A stretch of DNA of 42,228 nt from Actinophytocola sp. (GCF_009379765.1 NZ_WHTD01000061.1:1-42228); one strand, 5' to 3'; counted from the first letter of the stretch, positions 15,250 through 26,955 are shown. Notes: a model not told the origin generated them from the letters alone. Program-made: numbers and translations.

Positions 15250-16128
15250 ATGGGAGCGTTGGACGGGCGGGTCGCGATCATCACGGGCGCCGGGCGGGGC
15301 ATCGGGCGCGAGCACGCGCTGCTGTTCGCCAGGGAGGGCGCGCGGGTGGTGGTCAACGACCTCGGCGGCGCGAACGACGGCTCCGGCGCGGACAGCGGGC
15401 CCGCGCAGGAGGTGGTCGACGAGATCACCGCCGCGGGCGGCGCGGCGGTCGCCAACACCGACAGCGCGGCCGACTGGGCCGGCGCGGAGTCCCTTGTCCA
15501 GCAGGCGGTCGACGAGTTCGGCCGGCTCGACGTGCTCGTGAACAACGCCGGCATCCTGCGCGACGCGTTCGTCGCGAGCATGGCCGAGGCGCAGTGGGAC
15601 GCGGTGATCTCCGTGCACCTCAAGGGCCACTTCGCGCCGCTGCGGCACGCGGCCGCGCACTGGAAGGCCCGCAGCAAGGCAGGCGAGCGGGTGGCCGCCG
15701 CGGTGATTAACACGGCGTCGGCGTCCGGCACCTTCCTGCCCAACGCCGGCCAGGCCAACTACGGCGCGGCGAAGGCCGGCATCGCCGCGATGACGCTCGT
15801 CGCCGCGCAGGAGCTCGAACGCTACGGCGTGCGGGCCAACGCGATCGCACCCGTCGCCCGCACCCGGCTCACCCTCGCCACGCCCGGCATGGGCGCGATG
15901 TTCGCCCAACCGGTCGAGGAAGGCGGGTTCGACGCGTTCAGCCCGGCCAACATCTCCCCGCTCGTGGCCTACCTCGCGCAGGAGTCCTGCCCGGTCTCGG
16001 GCAAGCTGCTCGCGGTCCAGGGCGGCGCGATCTCGCTGCTCGAGGGCTGGCACACGGTCGCCACCACGGAGACCGACAAGCCGTGGACCATCGCCGAGAT
16101 CGAGCAGCGGATCGGGGTCTGGGCATGA
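15250..16128 (+). CDS. 3-hydroxyacyl-CoA dehydrogenase, SDR (MFE-2-like)
   Basis: The 292-residue SDR resembles the dehydrogenase part of peroxisomal multifunctional enzyme 2. It has Thr-Gly-Ala-Gly-Arg-Gly-Ile-Gly near residue 12, an Asn-Asp-Leu-Gly-Gly cofactor segment near 36, a long insertion with Gly-Gly-Ala-Ala-Val-Ala-Asn, Asn-Asn-Ala-Gly-Ile-Leu-Arg-Asp near 99, and Tyr-Gly-Ala-Ala-Lys near 173. Asp after beta-2 favours NAD. It should oxidise the (R)-3-hydroxyacyl-CoA made by the MaoC hydratase. An AGAGAGGA site lies before ATG 15250, and the stop overlaps the ATG of the dehydrogenase gene (ATGA). Confidence 0.88.
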   Translation: MGALDGRVAIITGAGRGIGREHALLFAREGARVVVNDLGGANDGSGADSGPAQEVVDEITAAGGAAVANTDSAADWAGAESLVQQAVDEFGRLDVLVNNAGILRDAFVASMAEAQWDAVISVHLKGHFAPLRHAAAHWKARSKAGERVAAAVINTASASGTFLPNAGQANYGAAKAGIAAMTLVAAQELERYGVRANAIAPVARTRLTLATPGMGAMFAQPVEEGGFDAFSPANISPLVAYLAQESCPVSGKLLAVQGGAISLLEGWHTVATTETDKPWTIAEIEQRIGVWA

Positions 16129-17273
16129 TCGACTGGTCGGAGACCGACCTGCTGGTGCGCGACACCATCCGGGCGTTCGTGGACAAGGAGATCCGGCCGC
16201 ACGTCGAGGAGCTCGAGCACGGCGACCTGCCGCCTTACGACCTGATCCGCAAGTTCTTCACGGCCTTCGGCCTCGACGCGATGGCCCGCGACTCGTTCGA
16301 CCCGGAGCGCGCGGGCGGCGGTGGCCCGGGCGGCGAGCGGGCGGCGCTGTCGCTGATCGCCGTGTCGGAGCTGTCCCGGGTGTGCCAGGGGCTGGTCACC
16401 GCGATGGGTGTGAGCGTCGGGCTGGCCGCCGGCACGATCATGAGCCGCGGCACGCCGGCACAGCGAACCCGCTGGGCGAAGGACCTGCTGACCTTCGACA
16501 AGGTCGGCGCCTGGGCGATCACCGAGCCCGACTCCGGCTCGGACGCGTTCGGCGGCATGCGCTCCACCGCCCGCCGCGACGGCGACGCGTTCGTCCTCTC
16601 CGGACAGAAGACGTTCATCACCAACGGGCCGCACGCCGACACGATCGTCGTGTACGCCAAGCTCGACGGCGAGGTCGCCACGTTCGTGCTCGACGCCGGG
16701 ATGCCGGGGCTGACGCGGTCGAAGCCGTTGCGCAAGATGGGCATCCACTCCTCGCCGACCGGCGAGCTGTTCTTCGACGACGTCCGCCTCGAACCCGACC
16801 GCATGCTGGCCGGCGGCGGCCGGGAGAGCGCGAAGGCGAACTTCACCACCGAGCGGTACGGCGTGGCGGCGATGTCGCTCGGCATCATCGAGGAGTGCCT
16901 CGCGCTGTGTGTCTCCTACGCCAAGAGCCGGACCCTGCGAGGCAGGCCGATCGGCGACTTCCAGCTGATCCAGCTCAAGCTCGCGGAGATGGAGGTCGCC
17001 CGGCTCAACGTGCAGAACCTCGTCTTCCGCACGGTCGAGCTGCTGCGCGAGGGGCGCACCCCGACGCTCGCCGAGGCGTCCGCGATGAAGCTGTACTCCT
17101 CGAAGGCGGCCACCGACGTCGCGATGGAGGCGGTGCAGCTGTTCGGCGGCAACGGCTACATGGCCGAGTACCGGGTCGAACAGCTGGCCAGGGACGCCAA
17201 GTCGCTCATGATCTACGCCGGCAGCAACGAGGTCCAGGTGACCCACATCGCCAAGGACCTGCTGACCCGCTGA
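16125..17273 (+). CDS. Acyl-CoA dehydrogenase
   Basis: The 382-residue FAD enzyme has the three ACAD domains. The FAD/substrate signature is Trp-Ala-Ile-Thr-Glu-Pro-Asp-Ser-Gly-Ser-Asp near residue 127, the C-terminal helical domain has Gln-Leu-Phe-Gly-Gly-Asn-Gly-Tyr, and the closing Ile-Tyr-Ala-Gly-Ser-Asn-Glu is near 367. The place of the usual base (Glu of the Ile-Tyr-Glu-Gly-Thr motif in medium-chain ACADs) is Ala here, while Glu243 in Thr-Thr-Glu-Arg-Tyr occupies the position used by isovaleryl-CoA and long-chain ACADs. An IVD-like base placement is therefore likely, pointing to branched or bulky substrates. Last gene of the unit. Confidence 0.88.
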   Translation: MIDWSETDLLVRDTIRAFVDKEIRPHVEELEHGDLPPYDLIRKFFTAFGLDAMARDSFDPERAGGGGPGGERAALSLIAVSELSRVCQGLVTAMGVSVGLAAGTIMSRGTPAQRTRWAKDLLTFDKVGAWAITEPDSGSDAFGGMRSTARRDGDAFVLSGQKTFITNGPHADTIVVYAKLDGEVATFVLDAGMPGLTRSKPLRKMGIHSSPTGELFFDDVRLEPDRMLAGGGRESAKANFTTERYGVAAMSLGIIEECLALCVSYAKSRTLRGRPIGDFQLIQLKLAEMEVARLNVQNLVFRTVELLREGRTPTLAEASAMKLYSSKAATDVAMEAVQLFGGNGYMAEYRVEQLARDAKSLMIYAGSNEVQVTHIAKDLLTR

Positions 17274-17468
17274 CTGTGAATTGGTAACAAACCGACCGCG
17301 GTACACCCCTTTGACCCCTTGTGGAGTCGACAGTCTCAGGTGAACATCGACTACCAGGCGAAAGCCGGACCGTGAGGGCACCCCACCGGGTTTCGGTCCG
17401 GCCGTCGCCACACAACTGAACACACCTCCAGCGCCGACGAGAGCGGCGTCCCCTGCGGGAGGCAACGC

Positions 17469-20358
<2,890 letters not shown>

Positions 20359-20378
20359 CCCGATAGGTCCGAATAGTC

Positions 20379-20414
20379 GAGGGCCGCTCCCGAGATCGCT
20401 CGGGGGTGGCCCTC
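20379..20414 (+). terminator. Strong hairpin terminator after the protease pair
   Basis: The stem is formed by GAGGGCC and CCCGAG on the left, pairing with CTCGGG and GGCCCTC on the right around an ATCG loop, with a small internal bulge. It starts 20 bases after the S1 protease stop. There is no U-run, as is common in actinobacteria. It separates the proteases from the acyl-CoA synthetase gene. Confidence 0.78.
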
Positions 20415-20443
20415 GGCGCCGTTCGCAGGCAAGATACGGGCAA

Positions 20444-20459
20444 GTTACCGTGAGGTAGC
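20444..20459. promoter_or_regulatory. GTnAC-N6-GTnAC-like box before the acyl-CoA synthetase gene
   Basis: GTTAC-CGTGAG-GTAGC lies 44 bases before the ATG. It differs by one base from the GTnAC-N6-GTnAC pattern described for AfsQ1/MtrA-type response regulators in Streptomyces. A perfect match occurs at 34463. The identity of any binder here is inference. Confidence 0.35.
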
Positions 20460-20503
20460 GTCGCCGCGCGTACGGGCCGGCGCGCGCTTTTCGAGGAGTT
20501 GAC

Positions 20504-22291
20504 ATGCGTGAACTCGCAGTTCCGCCGCTGGCCACCGTGCCGAGTGGCGGCGGGCTGGCCGACGTCGTCTTCACCAACGCGGACGAGGCGCCGAACGCCG
20601 TCTCGTTCCGGCGCAAGGTCGGCGGCGCGTGGCGCGACGTCACCGCGGCGCAGTTCCTCACCGAGGTGGTGGCGGTCGCCAAGGGTCTCGTCGCGTCGGG
20701 CATCGGCCCGGGCAACCGGATCGGCATCCTGGCCGCCAACTGCTACGAGTGGACCCTGTTCGACTTCGCCGTCTGGGCGGCCGGCGCGGTCTCGGTCCCG
20801 ATCTACGTGACCTCCTCGGAGGAGCAGATCGAGTGGATCATGTCCGACTCGGGCGCGGTCGCGGTCGTCGTGGAGAACGCGGGCCTGGAGAAGAGGGTCG
20901 ACGCGGTCCGCGGCAAGCTCACCGACCTCGAGCGGGTCTGGCGGATCGACGGCGGCGCGGTCGAGACGCTCGTCGAGGCGGGCAAGGACATCGCCGACGA
21001 CGAGGTGGCCGCCCGGCGGTCGGCGGTCAAGCCGGACGACCTGGCCACGCTCATCTACACCTCGGGCACCACCGGCCGGCCCAAGGGCGTCGTACTCACC
21101 CACCGCAACCTGTTCGCCTCGGTCGGCAACGCCGTCGAGTACCTCGCGCCGATGTTCAAGGGCTTCGAGGCCAGCACGCTGCTGTTCCTGCCGCTCGCGC
21201 ACGTGTTCGGCCGCATGGTCGAGGTCGGCGCGGTGATGGCCCGCGCGACGCTCGGGCACTGGTCGGACGTCAAGACGCTCACCGACAACTTGGCCGTGTT
21301 CAGGCCGACGTTCATCCTGTCGGTGCCCTACGTGCTGGAGAAGGTCTACAACGGCGCGCGGCAGAAGGCGCACGCCGGCGGCAAGGGCAAGATCTTCGAC
21401 GCCGCCGCGGCCACCGCGATCGCCTACAGCGAGGCGGGCGGCAGGGCGGGACTCGGCCTCAAGGTCAAGCACGCGCTGTTCGACCGGCTCGTCTACAGCA
21501 AGCTGCGGGCCGCGCTCGGCGGGCAGGTGCAGTACGCGATCTCCGGCGGCGCGGCGCTCGGCACCCGGCTCACCCACTTCTTCGGCGGCGTCGGCATCAC
21601 CGTGTTCGAGGGTTACGGGCTCACCGAGTCCACGGCCGCGTCGTTCGTCAACGCGCCGGGCGCGTACCGGCCGGGGACCGTCGGCAAGCCGTTGCCCGGC
21701 ACCGCGGTCCGCATCGGCGACGACGGCGAGGTGGAACTGCGTGGTGACGGCGTGTTCACCAGCTACTGGAAGAACGAGGCCGCCACGCGGGAGGCCATCG
21801 ACGGCGAAGGCTGGTTCGTCACCGGCGATCTCGGCGACCTCGACGCGGACGGGTTCCTGCGGATCACTGGGCGCAAGAAGGAGATCCTGGTGACGAGCGG
21901 CGGCAAGAACGTCGCGCCGTCGGTCATCGAGGACCGCATCTCCGCGCATCCGCTGGTGGGGCAGGCGCTCGTGGTCGGCGACGGGCAGAAGTACGTGGCG
22001 GCGCTCATCACCGTCGACGCGGACTACTTCGCCTACTGGAAGACCGTCGCCGGGAAGTCCGAGGCCGCGACGGTGGCCGACCTCGCCGAGGACACCGACC
22101 TGCTCGCGGAGATCCAGCAGGCCGTCGACGACGGTAACCTCGCGGTGTCGAAGGCGGAGTCGGTACGCAAGTTCCGACTGCTGGATACCGAGTTCAGCCC
22201 GGAGAACGGCTACCTGACGCCGTCGTTGAAGCTCAAGCGCCACGTGATCATGAAGGATTTCGCCAAGGAAGTGGACGCGCTGTATTCCTGA
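20504..22291 (+). CDS. Long-chain fatty-acid-CoA ligase (FadD15-like)
   Basis: The 595-residue ANL-superfamily enzyme has the P-loop-like Tyr185-Thr-Ser-Gly-Thr-Thr-Gly-Arg-Pro-Lys-Gly motif, Gly-Tyr-Gly-Leu-Thr-Glu (near 371), and the Thr-Gly-Asp-Leu and Gly-Arg-Lys-Lys-Glu hinge (near 443-457). The C-terminal lysine lies in Leu-Thr-Pro-Ser-Leu-Lys-Leu-Lys-Arg. The overall form matches mycobacterial FadD15 and similar long-chain synthetases, which activate fatty acids to acyl-CoA. It is monocistronic between a terminator and the VWA gene. A GAGGAG site precedes ATG 20504. It could feed the beta-oxidation block at 12755-17273, but is not in that operon. Confidence 0.92.
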   Translation: MRELAVPPLATVPSGGGLADVVFTNADEAPNAVSFRRKVGGAWRDVTAAQFLTEVVAVAKGLVASGIGPGNRIGILAANCYEWTLFDFAVWAAGAVSVPIYVTSSEEQIEWIMSDSGAVAVVVENAGLEKRVDAVRGKLTDLERVWRIDGGAVETLVEAGKDIADDEVAARRSAVKPDDLATLIYTSGTTGRPKGVVLTHRNLFASVGNAVEYLAPMFKGFEASTLLFLPLAHVFGRMVEVGAVMARATLGHWSDVKTLTDNLAVFRPTFILSVPYVLEKVYNGARQKAHAGGKGKIFDAAAATAIAYSEAGGRAGLGLKVKHALFDRLVYSKLRAALGGQVQYAISGGAALGTRLTHFFGGVGITVFEGYGLTESTAASFVNAPGAYRPGTVGKPLPGTAVRIGDDGEVELRGDGVFTSYWKNEAATREAIDGEGWFVTGDLGDLDADGFLRITGRKKEILVTSGGKNVAPSVIEDRISAHPLVGQALVVGDGQKYVAALITVDADYFAYWKTVAGKSEAATVADLAEDTDLLAEIQQAVDDGNLAVSKAESVRKFRLLDTEFSPENGYLTPSLKLKRHVIMKDFAKEVDALYS

Positions 22292-22384
22292 GCTCGTAAC
22301 CGTTCGACCACAGCCGATCACGAGGTAGGGTTTCCGGCACCTGGGCCCGTCCTGACGTTCATGTGCCGACTGGAGGCGACCGCG

Positions 22385-24088
22385 ATGGGACGACACTCGT
22401 CGGCCAAGCCGCGCGGATTCCGCACCCGGTCGCCGATCATCCTGCTGAGCGCGTTGCTCGTCGTGGCGCTGCTCGGCTGGTTCACGTTCGACTTCCTCCG
22501 CGACCGGCTGCGCGCGTCGAGCTGTGACACCACCACGGTCATCAACGTGACGGCGGCCCCCGACATCGCGCCGGTGGTCACCCAGGTCGGCGACCGAGTG
22601 TCCGAACAGGACGATGGATCCTGCTACAAGGTCAACGTGACCAGTCGCGAGTCGGCCGGCACGGCCGAGTCGCTCGTGGTGTCGGACGGCTCCGAGCGGC
22701 CGGACGTGTGGATCCCGGAGTCGACGATCTGGTTGCAGCACTCACAGGACAACGGCGCGTGGAACGTCCCGGTGAACGGCACGTCGATCGCCAGCTCGCC
22801 GGTGGTCATCGCGCTCACCGAGGACACCGCGACCCGGCTCGGCTGGCCGCAGGAACAGCCGCAGTGGAGTCAGGTGCTCGGCCCGGACGCGGGCGAGCTC
22901 ACGATCGGCATGCCCGACCCGGCACGCGAGCCGGCGGGTGTGTCCACGCTGTTCGGCATCCACCAGCTGGTGGGCACGGGACCGAACGCCGGCAAGACGA
23001 TCACCGCCGAGCTGCGCAAGCTGTCGCCGAACACCGCGTCCGAGCTGACCGACCTGTTCGCCCGGCTGCCCGGGACCGGAAGCGCGGAGGAGCCCCTCGA
23101 CGGGTTCCCCACCTCGGAGCTGTCGGTGCTGCGCAACAACGCGAAGGACGGCGCGCCGCTGGTGGCGGCGTACGCGCAGCCCGCGGTGCCGGCGCTGGAC
23201 TACCCGTTCGTCGTGCTGCCGGAGACCCCGCAGGACAGGCGGGACGCGGCGGAGCGGTTCCTGAAGGTCCTGATCGACCAGCAGGCGGCCGATGACCTGG
23301 CGGACGCCGGCTTCCGCACCCCCGACGGCGAGATGCTGCGCGAGCGCTCCGGCGACCGCCGCACGATCGGCACGAAGATGACCCCCGCCGAACGCCCCAA
23401 CGCGACGCAGGTCGGCCAGCTGCTCAACGAGTGGGCCGGGGTCAACCTCAGCGCGCGGATCCAGGTGTTGCTCGACGTGTCCGGCTCGATGAACGAGGCC
23501 GTGCCCGGCACCGGTCGAAATCGCATGGACGTCACGCTGCAGGCGGCCGAGCTGGGCATCGGCCTGATGAAGCCGACGACCAAGCTGGGCATATGGCTGT
23601 TCTCCACCAACCTGGACGGGCAGAACAAGGACTACAAGGAGCTGCTGCCGGTCACGCCGGTTGGCGACCTGAAGTCCAGCGGCGCGTTGGAGAAGCTGCG
23701 CCAGGTGAAGGCCCCGGAGGTCGGCGCGACCGGGCTCTACGACAGCACCCTCGCGGCCTACCGGTCGGCGACCCAGAACTTCGAGCCGGGCCGGATCAAC
23801 GTCGTGATCGTGTTGACGGACGGCCGCAACGAGGACTCGAACGGGATCTCACGGGAGCAGCTCCTGGGCGAGCTCGCGACCCTGCAGGATCCGAGGCGGC
23901 CGGTGCAGATCATCGGCATCGGCATCGGTCCCGACATCGACGACGAGGAACTGCAGGCGATCTCCGGCGCGACGGGCGGCCAGGCCTTCACCACCCCGGA
24001 CCCGACGAAGATCGGCGACATCTTCTACGCCGCGCTGAGCAGGCTGCTCTGCCAGCCCCCCACCTGCCAGCCCACCACCGGCGGCTGA
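22385..24088 (+). CDS. Membrane-anchored solute-binding / von Willebrand A fusion protein
   Basis: The 567-residue protein has an N-terminal basic stretch and one transmembrane helix (about residues 17-37), so the bulk is outside. Residues about 45-330 resemble the type II periplasmic binding fold of extracellular solute-binding proteins. Residues about 355-545 form a von Willebrand A domain with a complete MIDAS Asp364-x-Ser366-x-Ser368 and Thr-Asp-Gly-Arg near 480. GGAGG before ATG 22385 supports the start; an upstream ATG at 22361 lacks one. The last residues contain a Cys-Gln-Pro-Pro-Thr-Cys pair. The architecture suggests metal-dependent protein binding at the cell surface. No transporter genes are adjacent, so import is doubtful. 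Confidence 0.87.
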   Translation: MGRHSSAKPRGFRTRSPIILLSALLVVALLGWFTFDFLRDRLRASSCDTTTVINVTAAPDIAPVVTQVGDRVSEQDDGSCYKVNVTSRESAGTAESLVVSDGSERPDVWIPESTIWLQHSQDNGAWNVPVNGTSIASSPVVIALTEDTATRLGWPQEQPQWSQVLGPDAGELTIGMPDPAREPAGVSTLFGIHQLVGTGPNAGKTITAELRKLSPNTASELTDLFARLPGTGSAEEPLDGFPTSELSVLRNNAKDGAPLVAAYAQPAVPALDYPFVVLPETPQDRRDAAERFLKVLIDQQAADDLADAGFRTPDGEMLRERSGDRRTIGTKMTPAERPNATQVGQLLNEWAGVNLSARIQVLLDVSGSMNEAVPGTGRNRMDVTLQAAELGIGLMKPTTKLGIWLFSTNLDGQNKDYKELLPVTPVGDLKSSGALEKLRQVKAPEVGATGLYDSTLAAYRSATQNFEPGRINVVIVLTDGRNEDSNGISREQLLGELATLQDPRRPVQIIGIGIGPDIDDEELQAISGATGGQAFTTPDPTKIGDIFYAALSRLLCQPPTCQPTTGG

Positions 24089-24399
24089 CCACACCCGTTC
24101 CAACCCGCGAGTCCAACGCCCAGGACCCGCGAGTCCAACGCTCCGGACCCGCGAGTCCAACGTTCGGAACCCTTGTGCGGCCACGAACGAGCCCGAGCGG
24201 CCCATCGGACGGCTCGATCACCAGCGTGAACGCCGCCGCGGCCCGTCGCCGTGGGCCTCCGTCCCCGCGATCCAGCGCACCGACGGCCATCGACAAGAAC
24301 GGACATCGGCAACCGATCCTGTGGGCAACCGGCAACCAGGTAACAGATCGCCCGCCGCGCCGATACCTAGGCAAGACTCACTGCAGCGCGAGGAGTGCC
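24089..24399. other. Intergenic stretch with repeat array and promoter region
   Basis: The 311 bases contain three copies of the 22-bp repeat (24102-24170) directly after the VWA stop. A GC-rich stretch without convincing coding follows. Near 24320-24350 there is a run of GCAACC/GGCAACC/GGTAAC repeats just before the GT-C-like gene. No gene or RNA is recognisable. Confidence 0.6.
24102..24170 (+). repeat. 22-bp direct repeat, three copies (family A)
   Basis: Three head-to-tail copies of ACCCGCGAGTCCAACG plus a variable six-base linker (CCCAGG, CTCCGG, TTCGGA). The array begins 14 bases after a stop codon and has the same orientation relative to the upstream gene as the copies at 8109. Confidence 0.88.
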
Positions 24400-26205
24400 G
24401 TGTCCGTCGACCAGGCGGTTCCGCGCCATCTCAGCCCCCCTCCCAGTCCCCGCAGCCCCGGCAGGCACATCGCGCTGGCGGCGTTCGCCGTCGCGGCGGT
24501 GCCGTTCGCCGTGCACGCGGTGGTGTGGTTCGGCGGCTACTTCGGCCAAGACGACTTCGTCATCACCTACCGGGCCGCGCACGCGTCCCCGCTGGACCTC
24601 GGCTTCCTCTTCCAGGAGTACAACGGCCACCTCCAACCCGGCGCCTTCCTCCTCGCCTGGGTGGTCACCCAGGCCGCACCGCTCAGCTTCACCGTCGCCG
24701 TCATGCCGTTGCTCGTCATGCAGGCCGCCATCCTCTGGCTGTACTGGCGCGTCCTCACGAGACTCTTCGGGCCGCGGTGGGCACTCGTCCCGCTGTACGC
24801 GGTGTTCGCCTGCTCGCCACTCATCCTCTACCCCACGCTCTGGTGGGCCTACGCCCTGCAGCTGTTGCCCTTCCTGCTGGCCGTCCTCGCCGCCCTGCAC
24901 GCGCACCTGCGGTACCTCGACGGCCGCGGCGGGTGGTGGGGGTCGATGCTCTGGATGGTCTTCGGGCTGGCGTTCTACGAGAAGGCCGCGCTGGTCCCGG
25001 TGGCGCTGCTGGGCGTCACCGCGCTGCTGGCGCCCCGCACGGAGGCCGGGCCGATCCTCTGGGCACTGCGCCGGTACCGCCGGCTGTGGTTCGGGTTCGC
25101 CGGGCTGCTGGCCGCGTTCGGCATGGCGTTCCTGGTGCTGACCGACAGCCAGACGCGCACGGACACGGTCACCAGCCGCAGCATGCTCGAGTTCGCCTAC
25201 AAGTCCATTGTGGACAATCTGCTGCCCGGCCTGGTCGGCGGGCCGCTGACCACGGCGGGCGGCGGGTCGGCCATTGCCACGCCATCGCTCGCCCTCCGGC
25301 TGGGCTCGGCCGCTGTCGTGGTGGCGGTCATCGTGGTGAGCGTGACCCGGTCGCGGCGGCGGGCGCTGCTGCCGTGGCTGTTCCTCGCCGCGTACCTCAC
25401 CGTGACCCTCGGGCTCGTCGCGACCACCCGGCTCGGCAAGATCGGCCTGGGGGTCGGCGCCGACCCCCGCTACGTCGCCGACGCCGTGCCCGTCGCCGTG
25501 CTGTGTGCCGCCTTCGCGCTGCTGCCCGCCAGGCGCCTGACCGAGCCGGCCGAGCCCGCACCGGCGCCACCGGCACCACGGTGGCGGCTGGTCGCCACCG
25601 TCCTCACGGTGCTCCTGGTCACGAACGCCATGGCGACCTTCGTGCGGATCGCGCCGGCACTGCAGTTCCGCGAGGCGCGCGACTACGTCGCCGCCGCCCG
25701 CGACGCGCTGGCCGCCAACCCGGAGATGGTCCTGCTCGACGGCCCGACCCCGGACTCGGTGATCATCAGCTGGTTCCTCGCCGACGCGTCCGCCTCGCGC
25801 GCGATCGGCCTGCTGCCCGAGAACCCGCGCTTCGACCGCCCCACCGAGAAGCTCTACCGGTTGGACAGCACCGGTAGACCCCAACCGGTGCTCACGCTGA
25901 CCGACCCGGTCGCCGCGATGCCCGGCCCGGCGCCGGACTGCGGCTACCTGGTGGAGGACGAGACCGTCCGCATCCCCATGGAGGACACGGTGTCCGGCCG
26001 GCGGATCGTCCGGATCGGCTACTACACGGCGGATCCCGGCATCGGCATCGTCCGGCTCGGCGACACGTCGACAGAGGTCGAGTTCGACGCGGGCCTGCAC
26101 GTGGTCCACTTGGTGGTGACCGGCTCCTTCACCCACGTCGACGTCACCCGCGACCTCGACGTGACCCCGATCTGCGTCACCGACATCCAGGCCGGCACAC
26201 CATAG
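24400..26205 (+). CDS. GT-C-like multi-pass membrane protein
   Basis: The 601-residue protein has about ten hydrophobic segments between residues 28 and 420 and then an extracytoplasmic domain to the end. The first loop carries Gln-Asp51-Asp52-Phe, like the acidic loop motif of GT-C glycosyltransferases that use polyprenyl-phosphate sugars. The C-terminal part (Cys-Gly-Tyr-Leu, alternating strands) looks like a small beta domain. A GCGAGGAG site precedes GTG 24400. I cannot name the sugar or acceptor; an O-mannosyl or arabinosyl type transferase is possible, as is a non-catalytic relative. The stop codon TAG is completed by the first base of an IS630-type remnant, so the C-terminus abuts an insertion site. 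Confidence 0.75.
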   Translation: MSVDQAVPRHLSPPPSPRSPGRHIALAAFAVAAVPFAVHAVVWFGGYFGQDDFVITYRAAHASPLDLGFLFQEYNGHLQPGAFLLAWVVTQAAPLSFTVAVMPLLVMQAAILWLYWRVLTRLFGPRWALVPLYAVFACSPLILYPTLWWAYALQLLPFLLAVLAALHAHLRYLDGRGGWWGSMLWMVFGLAFYEKAALVPVALLGVTALLAPRTEAGPILWALRRYRRLWFGFAGLLAAFGMAFLVLTDSQTRTDTVTSRSMLEFAYKSIVDNLLPGLVGGPLTTAGGGSAIATPSLALRLGSAAVVVAVIVVSVTRSRRRALLPWLFLAAYLTVTLGLVATTRLGKIGLGVGADPRYVADAVPVAVLCAAFALLPARRLTEPAEPAPAPPAPRWRLVATVLTVLLVTNAMATFVRIAPALQFREARDYVAAARDALAANPEMVLLDGPTPDSVIISWFLADASASRAIGLLPENPRFDRPTEKLYRLDSTGRPQPVLTLTDPVAAMPGPAPDCGYLVEDETVRIPMEDTVSGRRIVRIGYYTADPGIGIVRLGDTSTEVEFDAGLHVVHLVVTGSFTHVDVTRDLDVTPICVTDIQAGTP

Positions 26206-26754
26206 TGTCTCGTGATTCTGTTGTCTTTACTTTGCGTTGTTGTCGACGAGTTTCTTGATGTTGGTTTGGACGGTGCGGACCTTGGTGAGGATCTCGTCGT
26301 CGGTGGTGGTCCAGGCAAACGGTTTCGGGTTGTCCAGTGGGTGATGTAGTCGCGGATCTGGGTGATCAGGACCTTCACGCTGGTGAAGGTGCGACAACCC
26401 CGTCTCGACCGGCGGGCTGGCAACGGTAGCCGCCAGAATCCTGGCCGAATCGACGCCGGAACCTGCTCACGACCCGCCCCACGCGGCAGGTCCAGCAACC
26501 CGCCGATCCCATCGGCGTCGTAGCGAGAAAACCACAGGTCCACCGTCGGCCGCGACACCCCGGCCAGCGCAGCGACCTGCCGACCTTCCACACACCACAA
26601 CCCGATCCGCGCCCGCGTCGCGACAGTGGCCGGCACATCCGAACTGTTCACCATGACCCGCAACTCGGCCCGCTGATCGACTGTCAACTCCACCTACTCA
26701 GCCAAACACCAAGATCAGTCACCCCAACGTAAAGCAAACAGAATCACGAGACAC
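26205..26754. mobile_element. Decayed IS630-type element with terminal inverted repeats
   Basis: Both ends carry the same inverted sequence GTGTCTCGTGATTCTGTT (left end 26205-26222, right end inverted and ending at 26754), which continues with weaker similarity for about 10 bases. The inside holds the start and end of an IS630-like transposase on the minus strand with the middle missing; about 550 bp against roughly 1.1 kb for intact relatives. The left flank is TA, the IS630 target. The right flank is AA, so the duplication is imperfect or the end has changed. Confidence 0.85.
26227..26693 (-). pseudogene. IS630-family transposase remnant
   Basis: From ATG 26693 the N-terminal helix-turn-helix part is intact: Ala-Thr-Arg-Ala-Arg-Ile, then Ala-Leu-Ala-Gly-Val-Ser-Arg-Pro-Thr-Val with Trp-Phe-Ser-Arg-Tyr. 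After Arg-Glu-Gln-Val-Pro the family continues in another frame (Glu-Thr-Gly-Leu-Ser-His). The DDE catalytic core is then missing, and reading resumes at Phe-Thr-Ser-Val-Lys with Ile-Arg-Asp-Tyr-Ile, followed by one more frameshift before Pro-Phe-Ala-Trp-Thr and the TAA at 26227. At least two frameshifts and one large deletion (junction near 26390) make it inactive. Confidence 0.85.
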
Positions 26755-26955
26755 AAGTTGGTGTCAGTGGTCTTAGCGATCAGTGATCGTTTGCTGGTCA
26801 CGTGGTCCAGTTGCCAGATGGGGTTGCGGTTACCGCGACGGGCATGCCGTCGCCGGCGCGGTACCCAGCGGGAGTGGCCGTAGCCGGCGTGTCCAGCCAA
26901 CAGCCGTGCTCGCCGACGCCGGGGTGCGTTTCTGGTGCGCCACGACCAGGTCACA
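26755..26955. other. Non-coding stretch between IS remnant and HNH gene
   Basis: Two hundred bases without a convincing gene in either direction. It contains a perfect short palindrome CGATCAGTGATCG at 26777-26789, which could serve as a weak terminator for the HNH gene reading leftwards. Otherwise nothing is recognised. Confidence 0.5.

Noticed and set aside
17274..17468. Sigma-70-like promoter (TTGACC at 17311) before the M14 protease
   Set aside because: No acceptable -10 hexamer at the right distance, so a call would be guesswork.
26022..26693. Intact 223-codon transposase on the minus strand
   Set aside because: The open frame mixes two IS630 frames, lacks the DDE core and runs out of the element into the GT-C-like gene antisense.
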